Origin: Akkermansia muciniphila
Lineage (GTDB): Bacteria > Verrucomicrobiota > Verrucomicrobiia > Verrucomicrobiales > Akkermansiaceae
Assembly: GCF_002884975.1 (NCBI RefSeq)
Contig: NZ_PJKB01000002.1
Location: forward strand, 124,001 to 188,000
DNA length: 64,000 nucleotides
Direction: 5' to 3'
A program made the position numbers and the translations under genes. Each line of letters begins with the position of its first letter. Position 1 is the stretch's first letter. Shown one piece after another: positions 38,075 through 46,935 of this stretch. The notes under the pieces are model-generated. The model worked only from the letters and a program-made list of their open reading frames with translations. It made no database searches and had not been told where the DNA came from.

Positions 38075-38149
38075 GAGGCGATGTGAAGGTTATGAGCAAT
38101 CTGCTCTCTGCATTACGAAAAGTCAATGGAATTCCGGGAAAGCTTTGGG

Positions 38150-39271
38150 CTAAACATTGAAGCGGAATTCGACTACGTCTCCGTCCTTGACGACATATTC
38201 CTTTCCTTCAATGCGCAGCTTGCCGTGTTCCCGCGCTCCGGCCTTGCCGCCGCAGGATACCAGGTCATCGTAATGCACCACTTCCGCGGCGATAAAGCCG
38301 CGTTCAAAATCCGTGTGGATGACGCCCGCCGCCTGAGGGGCCTTGGCCCCGGCCGGGATGGTCCAGGCGCGCGTTTCCTTGACACCGGTGGTGAGGTAGG
38401 TACGCAGGCCCAGCAGATGGTACACGGCGCGGATGAGGTCGGAAACGCCGGAGTCCTGTACGCCCAGGGATTCCAGGAATTCGCGGGCTTCCTCTTCCGA
38501 GACGTCGATGAGCTCTTCCTCAATCCGGGCGGAGATGACGATGGCTTCCGCATTGTGGTGTTCCGCCACGTATTTCTTCACCTGGGAGACGTAGGGGTGC
38601 GCGTCCGGGTTGTTGATGGCGTCCGCCAGTTCGTCTTCATTCACGTTGCAGGCAAAAATGCTCTTTTTGTCTGAAAGGAGCTGGAAGGAATGGAGAAGCT
38701 TGCGTTCGTCGTCATCCAGCTGCGCTTCAAAGGTGAGAGCCGGATTGCCTTCATTCAGGTGGGGCAGAAGCTTGGTGATGAGGGCTACCTCCGCCTTGGC
38801 TTCCTTGTCTCCGCTGCGGGCCTTGCGCTCCCGGGAGGAAAGCCTTTTGTCCATGGCGGCGATGTCCGCCAGGATGAGTTCCGAGTTGATGATTTCGATG
38901 TCGCGCAGGGGATCCACGGAACCTAGTTCGTGGATGATGTCGTCATTGTCAAAACAGCGGACCACTTGCACGATGGCGTCCACTTCCCGGATATTCGCCA
39001 GGAACTGGTTGCCCAGGCCCGCGCCTTCAGAGGCCCCTTTCACGAGGCCGGCAATGTCCACGAATTCAATGAGCGTGGGAATGATCTTTTCAGAGCCGGA
39101 CATGTCGGAAAGCACCTGCAGGCGTGCGTCCGGCACGGTCACCATGCCCACATTCGGGTCAATGGTGCAGAAGGGGTAATTGGCCGCCTGGGCCTTGCGG
39201 GTTCTGGTGACCGCATTGAAGAGGGTGGATTTGCCGACGTTGGGGAGACCTACAATACCTGCCTGTAACAT
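38150..39271 (-). CDS. ychF: Redox-responsive ATPase YchF (OLA1-like)
   Basis: This 373-residue Obg-family P-loop protein prefers ATP. G1 is GLPNVGKST (8-16); the switch region [19 protein letters not shown] is also present. The NKMD-type G4 is replaced, consistent with ATP specificity. A TGS domain lies at the C-terminus. It associates with ribosomes and the proteasome-like stress response in other bacteria. The length is canonical. Confidence 0.95.
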   Translation of the reverse strand: MLQAGIVGLPNVGKSTLFNAVTRTRKAQAANYPFCTIDPNVGMVTVPDARLQVLSDMSGSEKIIPTLIEFVDIAGLVKGASEGAGLGNQFLANIREVDAIVQVVRCFDNDDIIHELGSVDPLRDIEIINSELILADIAAMDKRLSSRERKARSGDKEAKAEVALITKLLPHLNEGNPALTFEAQLDDDERKLLHSFQLLSDKKSIFACNVNEDELADAINNPDAHPYVSQVKKYVAEHHNAEAIVISARIEEELIDVSEEEAREFLESLGVQDSGVSDLIRAVYHLLGLRTYLTTGVKETRAWTIPAGAKAPQAAGVIHTDFERGFIAAEVVHYDDLVSCGGKAGAREHGKLRIEGKEYVVKDGDVVEFRFNV

Positions 39272-39329
39272 AGGCAGGACTGATAGCGGGTCACGCCGTG
39301 AAAGTCAAATACCAATTGCCGCCGGGTGC

Positions 39330-40253
39330 CTATGCGGCGTCACCCAGGGCCCATTTGAGCAGGTTTTCCGATTCCGTCCAGATGCGGGACGGATGGCAGC
39401 CGAGGACCACGACGATGACATGGCGGCCATTGAAGCCGGCGGAGGAGACCAGGCAGCGCCCTGCGGCGTTCGTGTACCCGGTTTTCATGCCGGTGACCCA
39501 GGAGTGCTGGGAAAGCAGCTTGTTGGTGTTCCTCAGGAGAAGCGTCTTGCCGTTGGCGCGGGTAAAGGCGTACTGGCGTTTGCAAATGATGCTGCGCAGT
39601 TCCGGATTGCGGTAGACGTAATAGGCGCAGCGGGCCATGTCAATAGCAGTGGAGTACTGGTCTGCGGGAAGGCCGTTGGGATTGACGAAGCGGGAATTAT
39701 ACATGCCCATCTGGCGGGCCTTGGCGTTCATCAGTTGGGCAAAACGGGGGACGGAGCCGGCCGTGTCGCGGGCCAGGGCCACCGCTACGTCATTGAAACT
39801 GCGGACCATCAGGGCATTGAGAAGTTCCCGGCGGGAATAGACTTCTCCGGCGCGGAAACCCAGCTTGGTGGGGTCCGCCTTGGTATCGGAAGGCTGGATG
39901 ACCACTTTTCTGTCCAGGCTGCCGTGTTCCAGCACGACCATGGCCGTTACCAGTTTCTGGGTGCTGGCTACCTGGCGGTGCTGGAGGCCGTTGTGGGAGA
40001 AAAGCACTTTTCCGGTGAGTGCATCCATGACGCAGGCGCTGGCGCAGCGCGGTGTGCGCGGAGCACTGGGCGGAATGGCCACCGGGCGCGTGGGGAAATT
40101 GGCGGGGCGGGGAAGAGCGTGGGCAACGGGCTGGGAAAGCTGTGGGGGGACAGGCGTTGCCAGGGGGATGTAATCACTTGAATCCCCATACGATTGGCAG
40201 CTCGTTGAGCTCAGGCAAAGGGTGAATCCTGCGAGAAGGGCGAACAAACGCAT
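39330..40253 (-). CDS. D-alanyl-D-alanine carboxypeptidase (S11, PBP5/6-like)
   Basis: This 307-residue exported serine carboxypeptidase trims the fifth residue of the peptidoglycan stem. SxxK is STQK (97-100), SxN is SFN (152-154) and KTG is at 257-259. An N-terminal signal and a Pro-rich linker (residues 30-66) precede the catalytic domain. Cys19 could be lipidated, but the lipobox is weak. It lacks the PBP5 C-terminal beta-domain and amphipathic anchor, so it is a short form. A structured element with a terminator lies 69-105 bp upstream. Confidence 0.9.
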   Translation of the reverse strand: MRLFALLAGFTLCLSSTSCQSYGDSSDYIPLATPVPPQLSQPVAHALPRPANFPTRPVAIPPSAPRTPRCASACVMDALTGKVLFSHNGLQHRQVASTQKLVTAMVVLEHGSLDRKVVIQPSDTKADPTKLGFRAGEVYSRRELLNALMVRSFNDVAVALARDTAGSVPRFAQLMNAKARQMGMYNSRFVNPNGLPADQYSTAIDMARCAYYVYRNPELRSIICKRQYAFTRANGKTLLLRNTNKLLSQHSWVTGMKTGYTNAAGRCLVSSAGFNGRHVIVVVLGCHPSRIWTESENLLKWALGDAA

Positions 40254-40321
40254 GTCTTGTTGCTACAGTAAGAAGTTTCATTCATCAAGCCCAAACTCCG
40301 CATTTGAAAGGGGGATTGGAC

Positions 40322-40521
40322 AAAAAAAGGCCGCGGGTTGTTTGATCCGCGGCCTTTTCTCTCTATTAACTACCTATGGAACCAAAAACCACCCTGGACG
40401 GATTTTGAGTTACTTTTCCCACCCGTCGGATAGATCTTGTAAATAATGAGACTTTCTCCTGTGAAAAGACGTTCAAAATATGTCCGTGGACAGTAATTTT
40501 TTTAGGAAGTATTCTGATACA
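40322..40521 (-). ncRNA. Candidate structured RNA (6S-like sRNA or regulated leader)
   Basis: On the minus strand a perfect TATAAT -10 box (40533-40528) predicts a start near 40521. The transcript folds into a long imperfect hairpin. Pairings are 40365-40371 with 40492-40497 (one bulge), 40389-40392 with 40486-40489, 40396-40399 with 40482-40485, 40402-40408 with 40473-40479, and 40413-40422 with 40461-40468. It then ends in a strong terminator. The roughly 200-nt length and long interrupted hairpin fit 6S RNA; a leader of the carboxypeptidase gene is the alternative. No -35 box is obvious. Confidence 0.45.
40325..40358 (-). terminator. Strong terminator upstream of the carboxypeptidase gene
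   Basis: A 12-bp stem (40325-40336 with 40347-40358) has a 10-nt loop. On the minus strand it ends in about seven U residues. No protein gene ends here on the minus strand, so it must close a small RNA or act as an attenuator before the carboxypeptidase. Confidence 0.85.
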
Positions 40522-40807
40522 TTTACAATTATAATTGAATATAAATATGTTATTATGAACTTTTGCGTGCGTTTTGAGTGTTGGGGAATGAAGACTTCCG
40601 GAAGGGCGTTGTTTCTTCCCTTTCTGATCTTTTTATTTCTGGAATAATAATTGTTAGGAACAGGATCGGAGGTTGTTTTGCGATGTTTAAGGGCGTTCGT
40701 CTTGCGTCCGGAACCGAAGGTTTTTTATGCCGGAAGGAGCCCGGAACCAAAGAAAAAAGTCATTGCGGAACATAGGTGATTATGATTGTCTACTATAAAT
40801 TCTCTTC

Positions 40808-41425
40808 ATGATGAAAGTTCCCGTTATACTCCTGTCTCTAGTGGCCGCCTGCGTGGCCGGCGCCGAAATTCTTCCCTTCAGTACACCGTGTTTTGATACC
40901 AAAAGATGTGCGGACAAAGCCAAGTCCTCCTTGTCCATGGAGCAGAAGGAAACTTGCGTGGAAGTGAAACTTGCGGATGGGGGAAACAACATGGAGATCA
41001 TGATTCCCTTCCGTGACAAGAATGGTTACAGCAACCTGGCTGTTTTTGAAAAGGCGTTTGCCAAGGAAAACATTGCCAAGAAGCTGGATCTTCTGAAAAA
41101 GGTGGAGCCCCGTCTGGTTAAAACCATTATCCGCGGCAAGGAAGTAAAGTGCCCGGTGCTGCCGCTGGTTTCCCCCATCAAGGGGGAGGATGGACTGATG
41201 CTGGCGTTTTTCCTGGCGTCTTATGAGAAAATAGATTTCAAGGCCCAGCAGGAGGGCCGTTTCCAGAAGAAGAGGAATCCGGATGACATCAAGTTTGTGT
41301 ACGGAGTAATTTTTGAAATTTCCGACCCCGTATCCAAGGAAAAGGTGGCCTCCCCGATCAAGTGGGAGCAGGCGGAAACCGTGTCCGCCTGGATTGACGC
41401 CGTGCGCAAGGAGGTCAAGCAGTAG
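40808..41425 (+). CDS. Exported protein of unknown function
   Basis: This 205-residue protein has a signal peptide (residues 1-19, ending VAGAE) and no domain I recognise. The mature part is lysine-rich and contains two cysteines near its N-terminus (CFDTKRC) that could form a disulfide. The gene stands alone between the carboxypeptidase leader and the convergent dprA gene. The start is ATG 40808 or the adjacent ATG 40811. Confidence 0.75.
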   Translation: MMKVPVILLSLVAACVAGAEILPFSTPCFDTKRCADKAKSSLSMEQKETCVEVKLADGGNNMEIMIPFRDKNGYSNLAVFEKAFAKENIAKKLDLLKKVEPRLVKTIIRGKEVKCPVLPLVSPIKGEDGLMLAFFLASYEKIDFKAQQEGRFQKKRNPDDIKFVYGVIFEISDPVSKEKVASPIKWEQAETVSAWIDAVRKEVKQ

Positions 41426-41492
41426 GGGACCTTACGGTTTGCAGGCTATTTTAACGCAGGCTGTCTCCGGAGGGTGGCAGACTGCGTTCTGT

Positions 41493-42620
41493 TTAGCGTT
41501 CCTTGCGGTTGATGGAAAAGTATCCCCCGGCGTCCGGCGTGATTTGCCCTGTAACTTGCATTCTGGCCAGCAGCGGAGTGATGGCGCATGCCGGTTTTCC
41601 CAGGGCGGCGCATAGGGTGTCAATGGTATTGAAGCCCAGCCTTATGGCATGGAGGGTTTCCTCTTCCTCCGGCGTGGGGGCAGCGGGACGTGCGGCAGGA
41701 GAAGGAGAGTGCGGAGAGAAAAGGGGCAGGCCCTGTTCCGGCGCCGTCCATTTCATGTCGTGAAGGATGTCGGAGGCGTTGGTGGCCAGCGTGGCTCCGT
41801 CCCGGATGAGGGCATGACAGCCGTCGGAAGAATGGCGGTCAACCGGGCCGGGAATGCAGAAAACGTCCCGCCCCTGTTCACCTGCCATCCGTGCCGTGAT
41901 CAGGGCTCCGCTGCGTCCGGAAGCTTCCACCACCAGCGTGGCCTGGCTCCAGCCGCTCACGATGCGGTTGCGCATGGGAAAGGTGGTGCGGGATGGGGGC
42001 ATGTCCATGGGTAATTCGGAGACCACCGCTCCATGGCCTTCCGCGATGCGCCGCGCCAGGTTTTTGTTTTCCTGGGGGTAGAGTCTGTTGAGGCCTGCGC
42101 CGATGACGGCAATGGTGCGGCCCCCTGCATCCAGGGAGCCCAGATGGGCTTCCGTATCCACGCCGCGCGCCAGGCCGGAAATGACGGTTACTCCGGCTTC
42201 CGCCAGGTCATGGGAGATGGTTTTAGCGCATAGCCTGCCGTAGTGGGTAGCCATCCGGGAGCCTACGACGGCGATGGAACGTTCGGAGTCCGCCTGAGTC
42301 CAGGCCCCCCACGAGTAAAGGACGATGGGCGCGTCCGGAAGGTAGCGCAGGGCGGCGGGATAGGCGGCGTCAAAGACCGTGGTAATTGCGGCACCCGCCT
42401 TGTCCGCCAGTTCCAGTTCCCGGTATGGGTTGGCAATGCTCCGCCAGGAGGAGATGAGGCGTGCCAGTTGCTGCCCGATGCCGGGAATTTCCGCCAGCAT
42501 GGAGGCTGGGGCTTCCAGAATCGGTTCAGGGGAGGCGAATACCTGCATGAGGCGCGTGACCCTGACCGGGCCCAGCCCCGGGATCAGGTTCAGGGTGATG
42601 GCGGCTTCCTGCGGCGTCAT
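41493..42620 (-). CDS. dprA: DNA processing protein DprA
   Basis: This 375-residue DprA has an N-terminal helix-hairpin-helix region (about 1-60), the Rossmann-like core and a C-terminal winged helix (about 310-370). The core carries IAVVGSRMATHYG and ISGLARGVDTEAH, followed by FPMRNRIVSG. DprA protects incoming single-stranded DNA and loads RecA during natural transformation. It overlaps the upstream glycosyltransferase gene by 4 bp (ATGA), so it is translationally coupled to an envelope-glycan operon, not to competence genes. Confidence 0.95.
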   Translation of the reverse strand: MTPQEAAITLNLIPGLGPVRVTRLMQVFASPEPILEAPASMLAEIPGIGQQLARLISSWRSIANPYRELELADKAGAAITTVFDAAYPAALRYLPDAPIVLYSWGAWTQADSERSIAVVGSRMATHYGRLCAKTISHDLAEAGVTVISGLARGVDTEAHLGSLDAGGRTIAVIGAGLNRLYPQENKNLARRIAEGHGAVVSELPMDMPPSRTTFPMRNRIVSGWSQATLVVEASGRSGALITARMAGEQGRDVFCIPGPVDRHSSDGCHALIRDGATLATNASDILHDMKWTAPEQGLPLFSPHSPSPAARPAAPTPEEEETLHAIRLGFNTIDTLCAALGKPACAITPLLARMQVTGQITPDAGGYFSINRKER

Positions 42621-43729
42621 GAACGGGATGCCAGTTCCTTGTAAACGTCAAGATGGGCCTGAATCATATCCTCTATATTATAAGGGGAGGGGATTTGCCG
42701 GGGCAGAGGGGGCGGCTGGGCGTACCACCGGGCCAGCAGGGCGGCCATGGCGGAGGTGTCCCCCACGCTGATGTTTCCTTCCGGCAGGAAGGCGTCCAGC
42801 TGTTCCTTGACGCCGCCGTGGGCGTATCCGGCGACGGGCCTGCCCAGGGCGAGCGCTTCCAGGGTTGATTTGCCGAAGGCCTCCGGACTCCGGGTCAGGG
42901 AGAGGGTGACGGAGCACGTGGAAATGATGTCCCTCAGGTCCTGGCGGTGGCCCGTCCACGTGAAGGCATGGGAGACGCCGGCGCGTTCAATTTCCCGGAG
43001 GACTTCATTTTTATATTCTTCCTTTCCCTTTTTGGTTTCTCCCACGATGACGGCGTGGGCCGGGATTCCCTGTTCCAGAAGTTTTCTGATGACGGGGATC
43101 AGGTCCAGCTGGCCTTTCAGGCGCGTGATGCGGCCCGGCAGGCACAGGGTGAATTTCCCTTTGAGCTCCGGATAGGCCATGTACCAGCCCGTGAGCCATT
43201 CGCGGGAGGGGGAATAACCCGGATAGTGCTGCTCCGGGGAGATGGCGTTGGGGATGACTCTGATGCGGTCTTCAGGGGTGGACGGGTAATGGGAGAGGAT
43301 GTAGTCCCTGATGCAGTTGGATACGGCAATCACCCGTTCTCCGCGGCTCATGATGGCGGAGTACCTGTTGACGGAGTAGAAGCCGTGAACGCTGGTGACG
43401 AGGCCGGGGCGGTCTTCCGGCGGCAGTTTTTTCCATGCCAGGTATCCCACCCAGGCGGGAACGCGGGAATGGAGGTGCAGGATGTCCGGCCTGATGGCCT
43501 GGAGCAGTGCGCGGAGGGCGCCGATGCGGAAAAAGGTGGCGAGGCTTTTCTTGCCGATGGGCATCAGGATATGGCGGGAGCCTTCCTTTTCCAGCTGGGG
43601 AACCAGGCGGCCGCCTGCGGAGACAACGATGTTTTCCGCGCCCCGCGCGGCAAGGCCGCTGCCCAGTTCCATGACGACTTGTTCCACGCCTCCAGACTCC
43701 ATGGAGGGGACGAGATGCACTATTTTCAT
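42617..43729 (-). CDS. GT4-family glycosyltransferase
   Basis: This 370-residue GT-B enzyme has an N-terminal acceptor domain (GGVEQVVMELG) and the GT4 donor-binding signature. RSPEAFGKSTLEALALGRPV carries the conserved E-x7-E. HSRVPAW and the SNCIRDY segment are typical of LPS or glycolipid transferases. The start at ATG 43729 lies inside the 3' end of the ELM1-like gene (4-bp overlap); the frame stays open further upstream, but that segment lacks family similarity. It probably adds a sugar to LPS or another surface glycan. Confidence 0.88.
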   Translation of the reverse strand: MKIVHLVPSMESGGVEQVVMELGSGLAARGAENIVVSAGGRLVPQLEKEGSRHILMPIGKKSLATFFRIGALRALLQAIRPDILHLHSRVPAWVGYLAWKKLPPEDRPGLVTSVHGFYSVNRYSAIMSRGERVIAVSNCIRDYILSHYPSTPEDRIRVIPNAISPEQHYPGYSPSREWLTGWYMAYPELKGKFTLCLPGRITRLKGQLDLIPVIRKLLEQGIPAHAVIVGETKKGKEEYKNEVLREIERAGVSHAFTWTGHRQDLRDIISTCSVTLSLTRSPEAFGKSTLEALALGRPVAGYAHGGVKEQLDAFLPEGNISVGDTSAMAALLARWYAQPPPLPRQIPSPYNIEDMIQAHLDVYKELASRS

Positions 43730-44649
43730 AAGGCGCGGTATTGGGGGAAGAATCTGGTGATGATGTAGTCTGCGGCGCGGTCCGCCTCCAGGAGGGGGGC
43801 GCCGGGTGTTGCCAGGTGAAAGCCGTTCTTTTTCCATTCCCGGTATCCGGTGACCAGGCCCTCCTTTTCCAGCATTTCCAGGCCGGAGAGGATGCGGGAT
43901 TTACGTTTGCCGCTGCGGCGCGGAACGGCCAGGACGCCTACGGGAGCGCCTGCGCCCAGCGCTTCATACACCATGGAGACGCTGTCCTGGCTGACCCATG
44001 TGGCGGAAGCGTGCGCCAGATGCCGCGCCACCCAGCCCGGCTGCGTTTCCTCCACGGGAACGACGGTGATTTCCGGAACGGCTGTCTGGATTTTTTCTGC
44101 AAAGCCCTCCGGAGTCCGGCGCGAGGTGGTCAGCACGATGTTGCCCGGTGTCCGGATGCTGATGTCTGAAAGCTGGTTGAGCATGGCTTCGTCATCCCAG
44201 TCAAAGTCTTTGCTTGGCCCTCCGATGAGGATCAGCGTAATGTCCTTCGGGATGGAAGGGTCCGGCCTCATGGGATGGAGCGCTCCCCGGGTGGGGAAGA
44301 TGCCCGTGTCCGTATAGTCGCGTGCGGGGCGCAGGTCATGGCGCGGAATGAGGCAGAGGTCAAAAAAGGTGCAGGGGAGCGTGGGTTTCATGCACAGGAC
44401 GGCCCGGGTCTTGAAATGGTGGCGTGCGCAGATGAGCGGGATATGCGTGCCATGCCCGGCGGAGATGAACAGGTCCGGCCGCGGCGTGTCGCTTCCGGAG
44501 ACGGTCTTCCGGATTTTCCCCAGGAGGGAAAGTCCTTGCAGGTCCACCGTCTCCACGGTGCCCCCCGCCTTGGCGATCAGGGCCTGGGCCAGCCCCAGGG
44601 ACTGGTTGAGGTGGCCCTGTTTCCCATCGCTCAGAATCCGGATGTTCAT
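43726..44649 (-). CDS. ELM1-like (DUF1022) glycosyltransferase-fold protein
   Basis: This 307-residue protein matches the ELM1 family, named for a plant mitochondrial fission factor but widespread in bacteria. It begins ILSDGKQGHLNQSLGLAQAL and contains LIGGPSKDFDWDD and VSQDSVSMVYEALGAGAPV, a GT-B-like donor motif. Bacterial members often sit in LPS gene sets. The 4-bp overlap with the GT4 gene supports a joint role in surface-glycan synthesis. The exact activity is unknown. Confidence 0.85.
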   Translation of the reverse strand: MNIRILSDGKQGHLNQSLGLAQALIAKAGGTVETVDLQGLSLLGKIRKTVSGSDTPRPDLFISAGHGTHIPLICARHHFKTRAVLCMKPTLPCTFFDLCLIPRHDLRPARDYTDTGIFPTRGALHPMRPDPSIPKDITLILIGGPSKDFDWDDEAMLNQLSDISIRTPGNIVLTTSRRTPEGFAEKIQTAVPEITVVPVEETQPGWVARHLAHASATWVSQDSVSMVYEALGAGAPVGVLAVPRRSGKRKSRILSGLEMLEKEGLVTGYREWKKNGFHLATPGAPLLEADRAADYIITRFFPQYRAL

Positions 44650-44750
44650 ATAGGTTTATTATGAGACGGAGGAAGTGTGCAGGCAATCCAATTTCCACCG
44701 GAGTGAAGAAAATTCTTGGTGGAAGGGGCGCTCTTGTCCATGATGCGGGC

Positions 44751-45812
44751 GTGCTGACGCCGGATCCCGCTGTGATTAAAGATTCCCTGTGCGCCGTATC
44801 CCGGCTGCTGGGGTTTTCCGGCTGCCGCGTGGCCCGGGCCGGAAAGAGTCCGCATGCGGAAAAATTATTCCAGTGGCTGGAACGCGGGTGGCACGCGGGA
44901 ATGGAATGGATGGCGCGTTCCCCGGAGAGGCGCGTGGATCCCGCGGAAGTCCTTTCCGGCTGCCGTTCCGTCATTTGCCTGTCCTATGATTACGACAGTT
45001 CCCGGGAGCGGCCGGAAGAGCAGGGAAGCATCTGCCTGTACGCGCACGGAAAGGATTACCACGGCATTCTGGAAGAGAAGCTGGCGGACTTGCTGGAACT
45101 GCTTTCCATTTACGGAGGGGAGCACAAGGGGTATGTGGACGCCGGCCCGGTCATGGAACGGGACCACGCGGAGGCTTGCGGAGTGGGGTGGCGCGGGAGA
45201 AGCGGCCTGATCGTGCGCAGGAAGGGCGGCTCCCGTTTTTTTATCGCCACCGTGCTGACCACGCTGGAACTGGAGCCGGACGCTCCGGTCTCCCACGGAT
45301 GCGGAAGCTGCCGCCGCTGCGCGGACCTGTGCCCTGCGGGCGCGATCATGGAAAACGGGCAGGTGGATGCCGGGAGGTGTCTCTCCTACTGGACGATTGA
45401 ACACCGGGGTTCCATTCCGGAGGAAATACGCCCCCTGATAGGCTCGCGCCTGTACGGGTGCGATACCTGCGTGACGGTCTGCCCCTGGAACGGAAAGCCC
45501 CTGCCGGATGCGGATGAACGGTTCCGCATGTCCCGGTACCTGGCCTCCGTACCTCTGCGCGATCTGCTTTCTCTGGATGCCAGTGGTTTTGCTGCCCTGT
45601 TCCGGAATTCCCCCATGAAAAGAATCAGGAGGGAGGGGCTGCTGCGCAACGGATGCATTGTCCTGGGGAATACCGGGACGCCGGAGGACATTGATTTTTT
45701 AAAGGCGCTTTCCGGGGAGTCTTCCCTGGTGGCGGAACATGCCTCCTGGGCCGTGGAGCGCATCCTCCGCCGCCATGGGCCCGGTGCAGGACCAAGCGCC
45801 GCAAGAGATTAA
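44751..45812 (+). CDS. queG: Epoxyqueuosine reductase QueG
   Basis: This 353-residue protein performs the last step of queuosine synthesis, reducing epoxyqueuosine in tRNA using cobalamin and two [4Fe-4S] clusters. Cluster motifs are CGSCRRCADLCP and CDTCVTVCPWN. The GHIGWMARSPERR-type N-terminal block appears as GMEWMARSPERR. A C-terminal HEAT-like part follows. The frame is open from ATG 44661, but alignment to E. coli QueG favours GTG 44751. This also leaves about 100 bp for the divergent promoters. Confidence 0.92.
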   Translation: MLTPDPAVIKDSLCAVSRLLGFSGCRVARAGKSPHAEKLFQWLERGWHAGMEWMARSPERRVDPAEVLSGCRSVICLSYDYDSSRERPEEQGSICLYAHGKDYHGILEEKLADLLELLSIYGGEHKGYVDAGPVMERDHAEACGVGWRGRSGLIVRRKGGSRFFIATVLTTLELEPDAPVSHGCGSCRRCADLCPAGAIMENGQVDAGRCLSYWTIEHRGSIPEEIRPLIGSRLYGCDTCVTVCPWNGKPLPDADERFRMSRYLASVPLRDLLSLDASGFAALFRNSPMKRIRREGLLRNGCIVLGNTGTPEDIDFLKALSGESSLVAEHASWAVERILRRHGPGAGPSAARD

Positions 45813-45837
45813 AAATAGAAAAAATGATGTTTTGCTC

Positions 45838-45865
45838 TTGTCAAAACCTCAATTTATGGTATCCA
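45838..45865 (+). promoter_or_regulatory. Candidate promoter of rpsM operon
   Basis: TTGTCA (45838-45843) and TATCCA (45860-45865) are spaced 16 bp, about 65 bp upstream of rpsM. The -10 box is weak. Confidence 0.35.
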
Positions 45866-45930
45866 TCTTGCCCCAAGCAATAGCTCTGCGCGAGGCAGAG
45901 AAAAATAACAGCTAGCAAATCCAATCCATT

Positions 45931-46308
45931 ATGGCACGCCTTTTCGGTACAGAAATACCCAACGAGAAGCGCATCGAGGCTTCCCTTCCGTATATTTACG
46001 GAATCGGTAGCTCGACTTCTAAGAGAATCCTGGAACAAGCAGGCATCAATCCCGACATTCGTACGGGACAGCTTACCGACGAACAACTCACGAAGATTGT
46101 TCAAGTGATCACCACCGACGGCATCCTGATTGAAGGTGACCTTCGTCGTGAAAAGCAATCCATTCTCAAGCGTCTGACTTCCATTAACTGCTATCGCGGT
46201 CAGCGTCACCGCCGCGGCCTTCCGGTTCGTGGACAGCGTACCCGCACGAATGCCCGCACCCGTAAAGGCAAGAAGAAGACTGTTGGCGCGCAGGCCAAGA
46301 AGAAGTAA
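45931..46308 (+). CDS. rpsM: 30S ribosomal protein S13
   Basis: This 125-residue protein contacts the top of the small-subunit head and the P-site tRNA. The N-terminal [14 protein letters not shown] block, the helix-turn-helix region and the [14 protein letters not shown] tail are canonical. A Lys-rich C-terminal extension is present. It begins a three-gene ribosomal cluster. No clear ribosome binding site precedes it. Confidence 0.97.
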   Translation: MARLFGTEIPNEKRIEASLPYIYGIGSSTSKRILEQAGINPDIRTGQLTDEQLTKIVQVITTDGILIEGDLRREKQSILKRLTSINCYRGQRHRRGLPVRGQRTRTNARTRKGKKKTVGAQAKKK

Positions 46309-46342
46309 TCCGCCAACCTGAATTTTACTATATAGCTTTACT

Positions 46343-46903
46343 ATGGCTAGCGAAGAAATCACCAACGAAACCGCTGAACAGCCCGTGGAAACGGCAGCTC
46401 CCGCTCCCGCTCCGGTCGCTGAAACTCCGGCCGCCGCTGCTTCCGCTCCTGAAGAAACCACCAAGAAGCCTGAACCCCGCAAGGACATTTTTGCGGAACT
46501 CGGCCTTGGCGGCGATGACGACAAGCCCAAAATCCTGAAGGCCAAGGGCAGCAAGAACGTTTCCTCCGGCGTGGTTCATGTTTCCTCCACGTTCAACAAC
46601 ACCGTCGTGACCGTGACCGACCAGCGCGGCAACGTGATCGGCTGGTCCTCCGCCGGCAAGATGGGCTTCAAGGGCTCCCGCAAGAGCACGGCTTACGCCG
46701 GCCAGGTGGTATGCCAGGATGCCTGCCGCCAGGCCATGGGCCACGGCCTGCGTGAAGTTGAAGTGCGCGTGAAGGGGCCGGGCTCCGGTCGTGAATCCGC
46801 CGTGCGTGCCGTGCAGACGATTGGTATTGAAATCACCTCCATCAAGGACGTGACCCCCATTCCCCACAACGGCTGCCGTCCTCCGAAGGCCCGCCGCGTC
46901 TAA
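46343..46903 (+). CDS. rpsK: 30S ribosomal protein S11 with N-terminal extension
   Basis: This 186-residue protein has a normal S11 core (about residues 68-186, with [17 protein letters not shown] and [14 protein letters not shown]). About 60 additional N-terminal residues rich in Ala, Pro, Glu and Thr precede it; E. coli S11 has 129 residues in total. The extension is acidic, low-complexity and probably disordered. S11 lies on the platform near the mRNA exit. No downstream in-frame ATG gives a standard-length protein, so the extension appears genuine. Confidence 0.95.
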   Translation: MASEEITNETAEQPVETAAPAPAPVAETPAAAASAPEETTKKPEPRKDIFAELGLGGDDDKPKILKAKGSKNVSSGVVHVSSTFNNTVVTVTDQRGNVIGWSSAGKMGFKGSRKSTAYAGQVVCQDACRQAMGHGLREVEVRVKGPGSGRESAVRAVQTIGIEITSIKDVTPIPHNGCRPPKARRV

Positions 46904-46935
46904 TTGAATCCTTTTACCTATAGATCTAATATATC

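Larger units (their letters stand above)
40254..40807. other. 554-bp interval without a confident protein gene
   Basis: The left part holds the terminator and candidate RNA at 40322-40521. The right part (40534-40807) has AT-rich tracts and presumably the promoter of the exported protein gene at 40808, where TACTATAAAT lies just upstream. A 19-codon hydrophobic frame at 40588-40647 is not convincing. Confidence 0.6.

Noticed and set aside
38075-38149. Glycine riboswitch in front of gcvT
   Set aside because: The gap to the upstream ychF gene is only 75 bp, too short for the tandem glycine aptamer, and no aptamer core is visible.
40588-40647. A 19-codon hydrophobic mini-ORF
   Set aside because: It has a purine-rich stretch directly abutting the ATG, but spacing is wrong for a ribosome binding site and there is no support beyond hydrophobicity.
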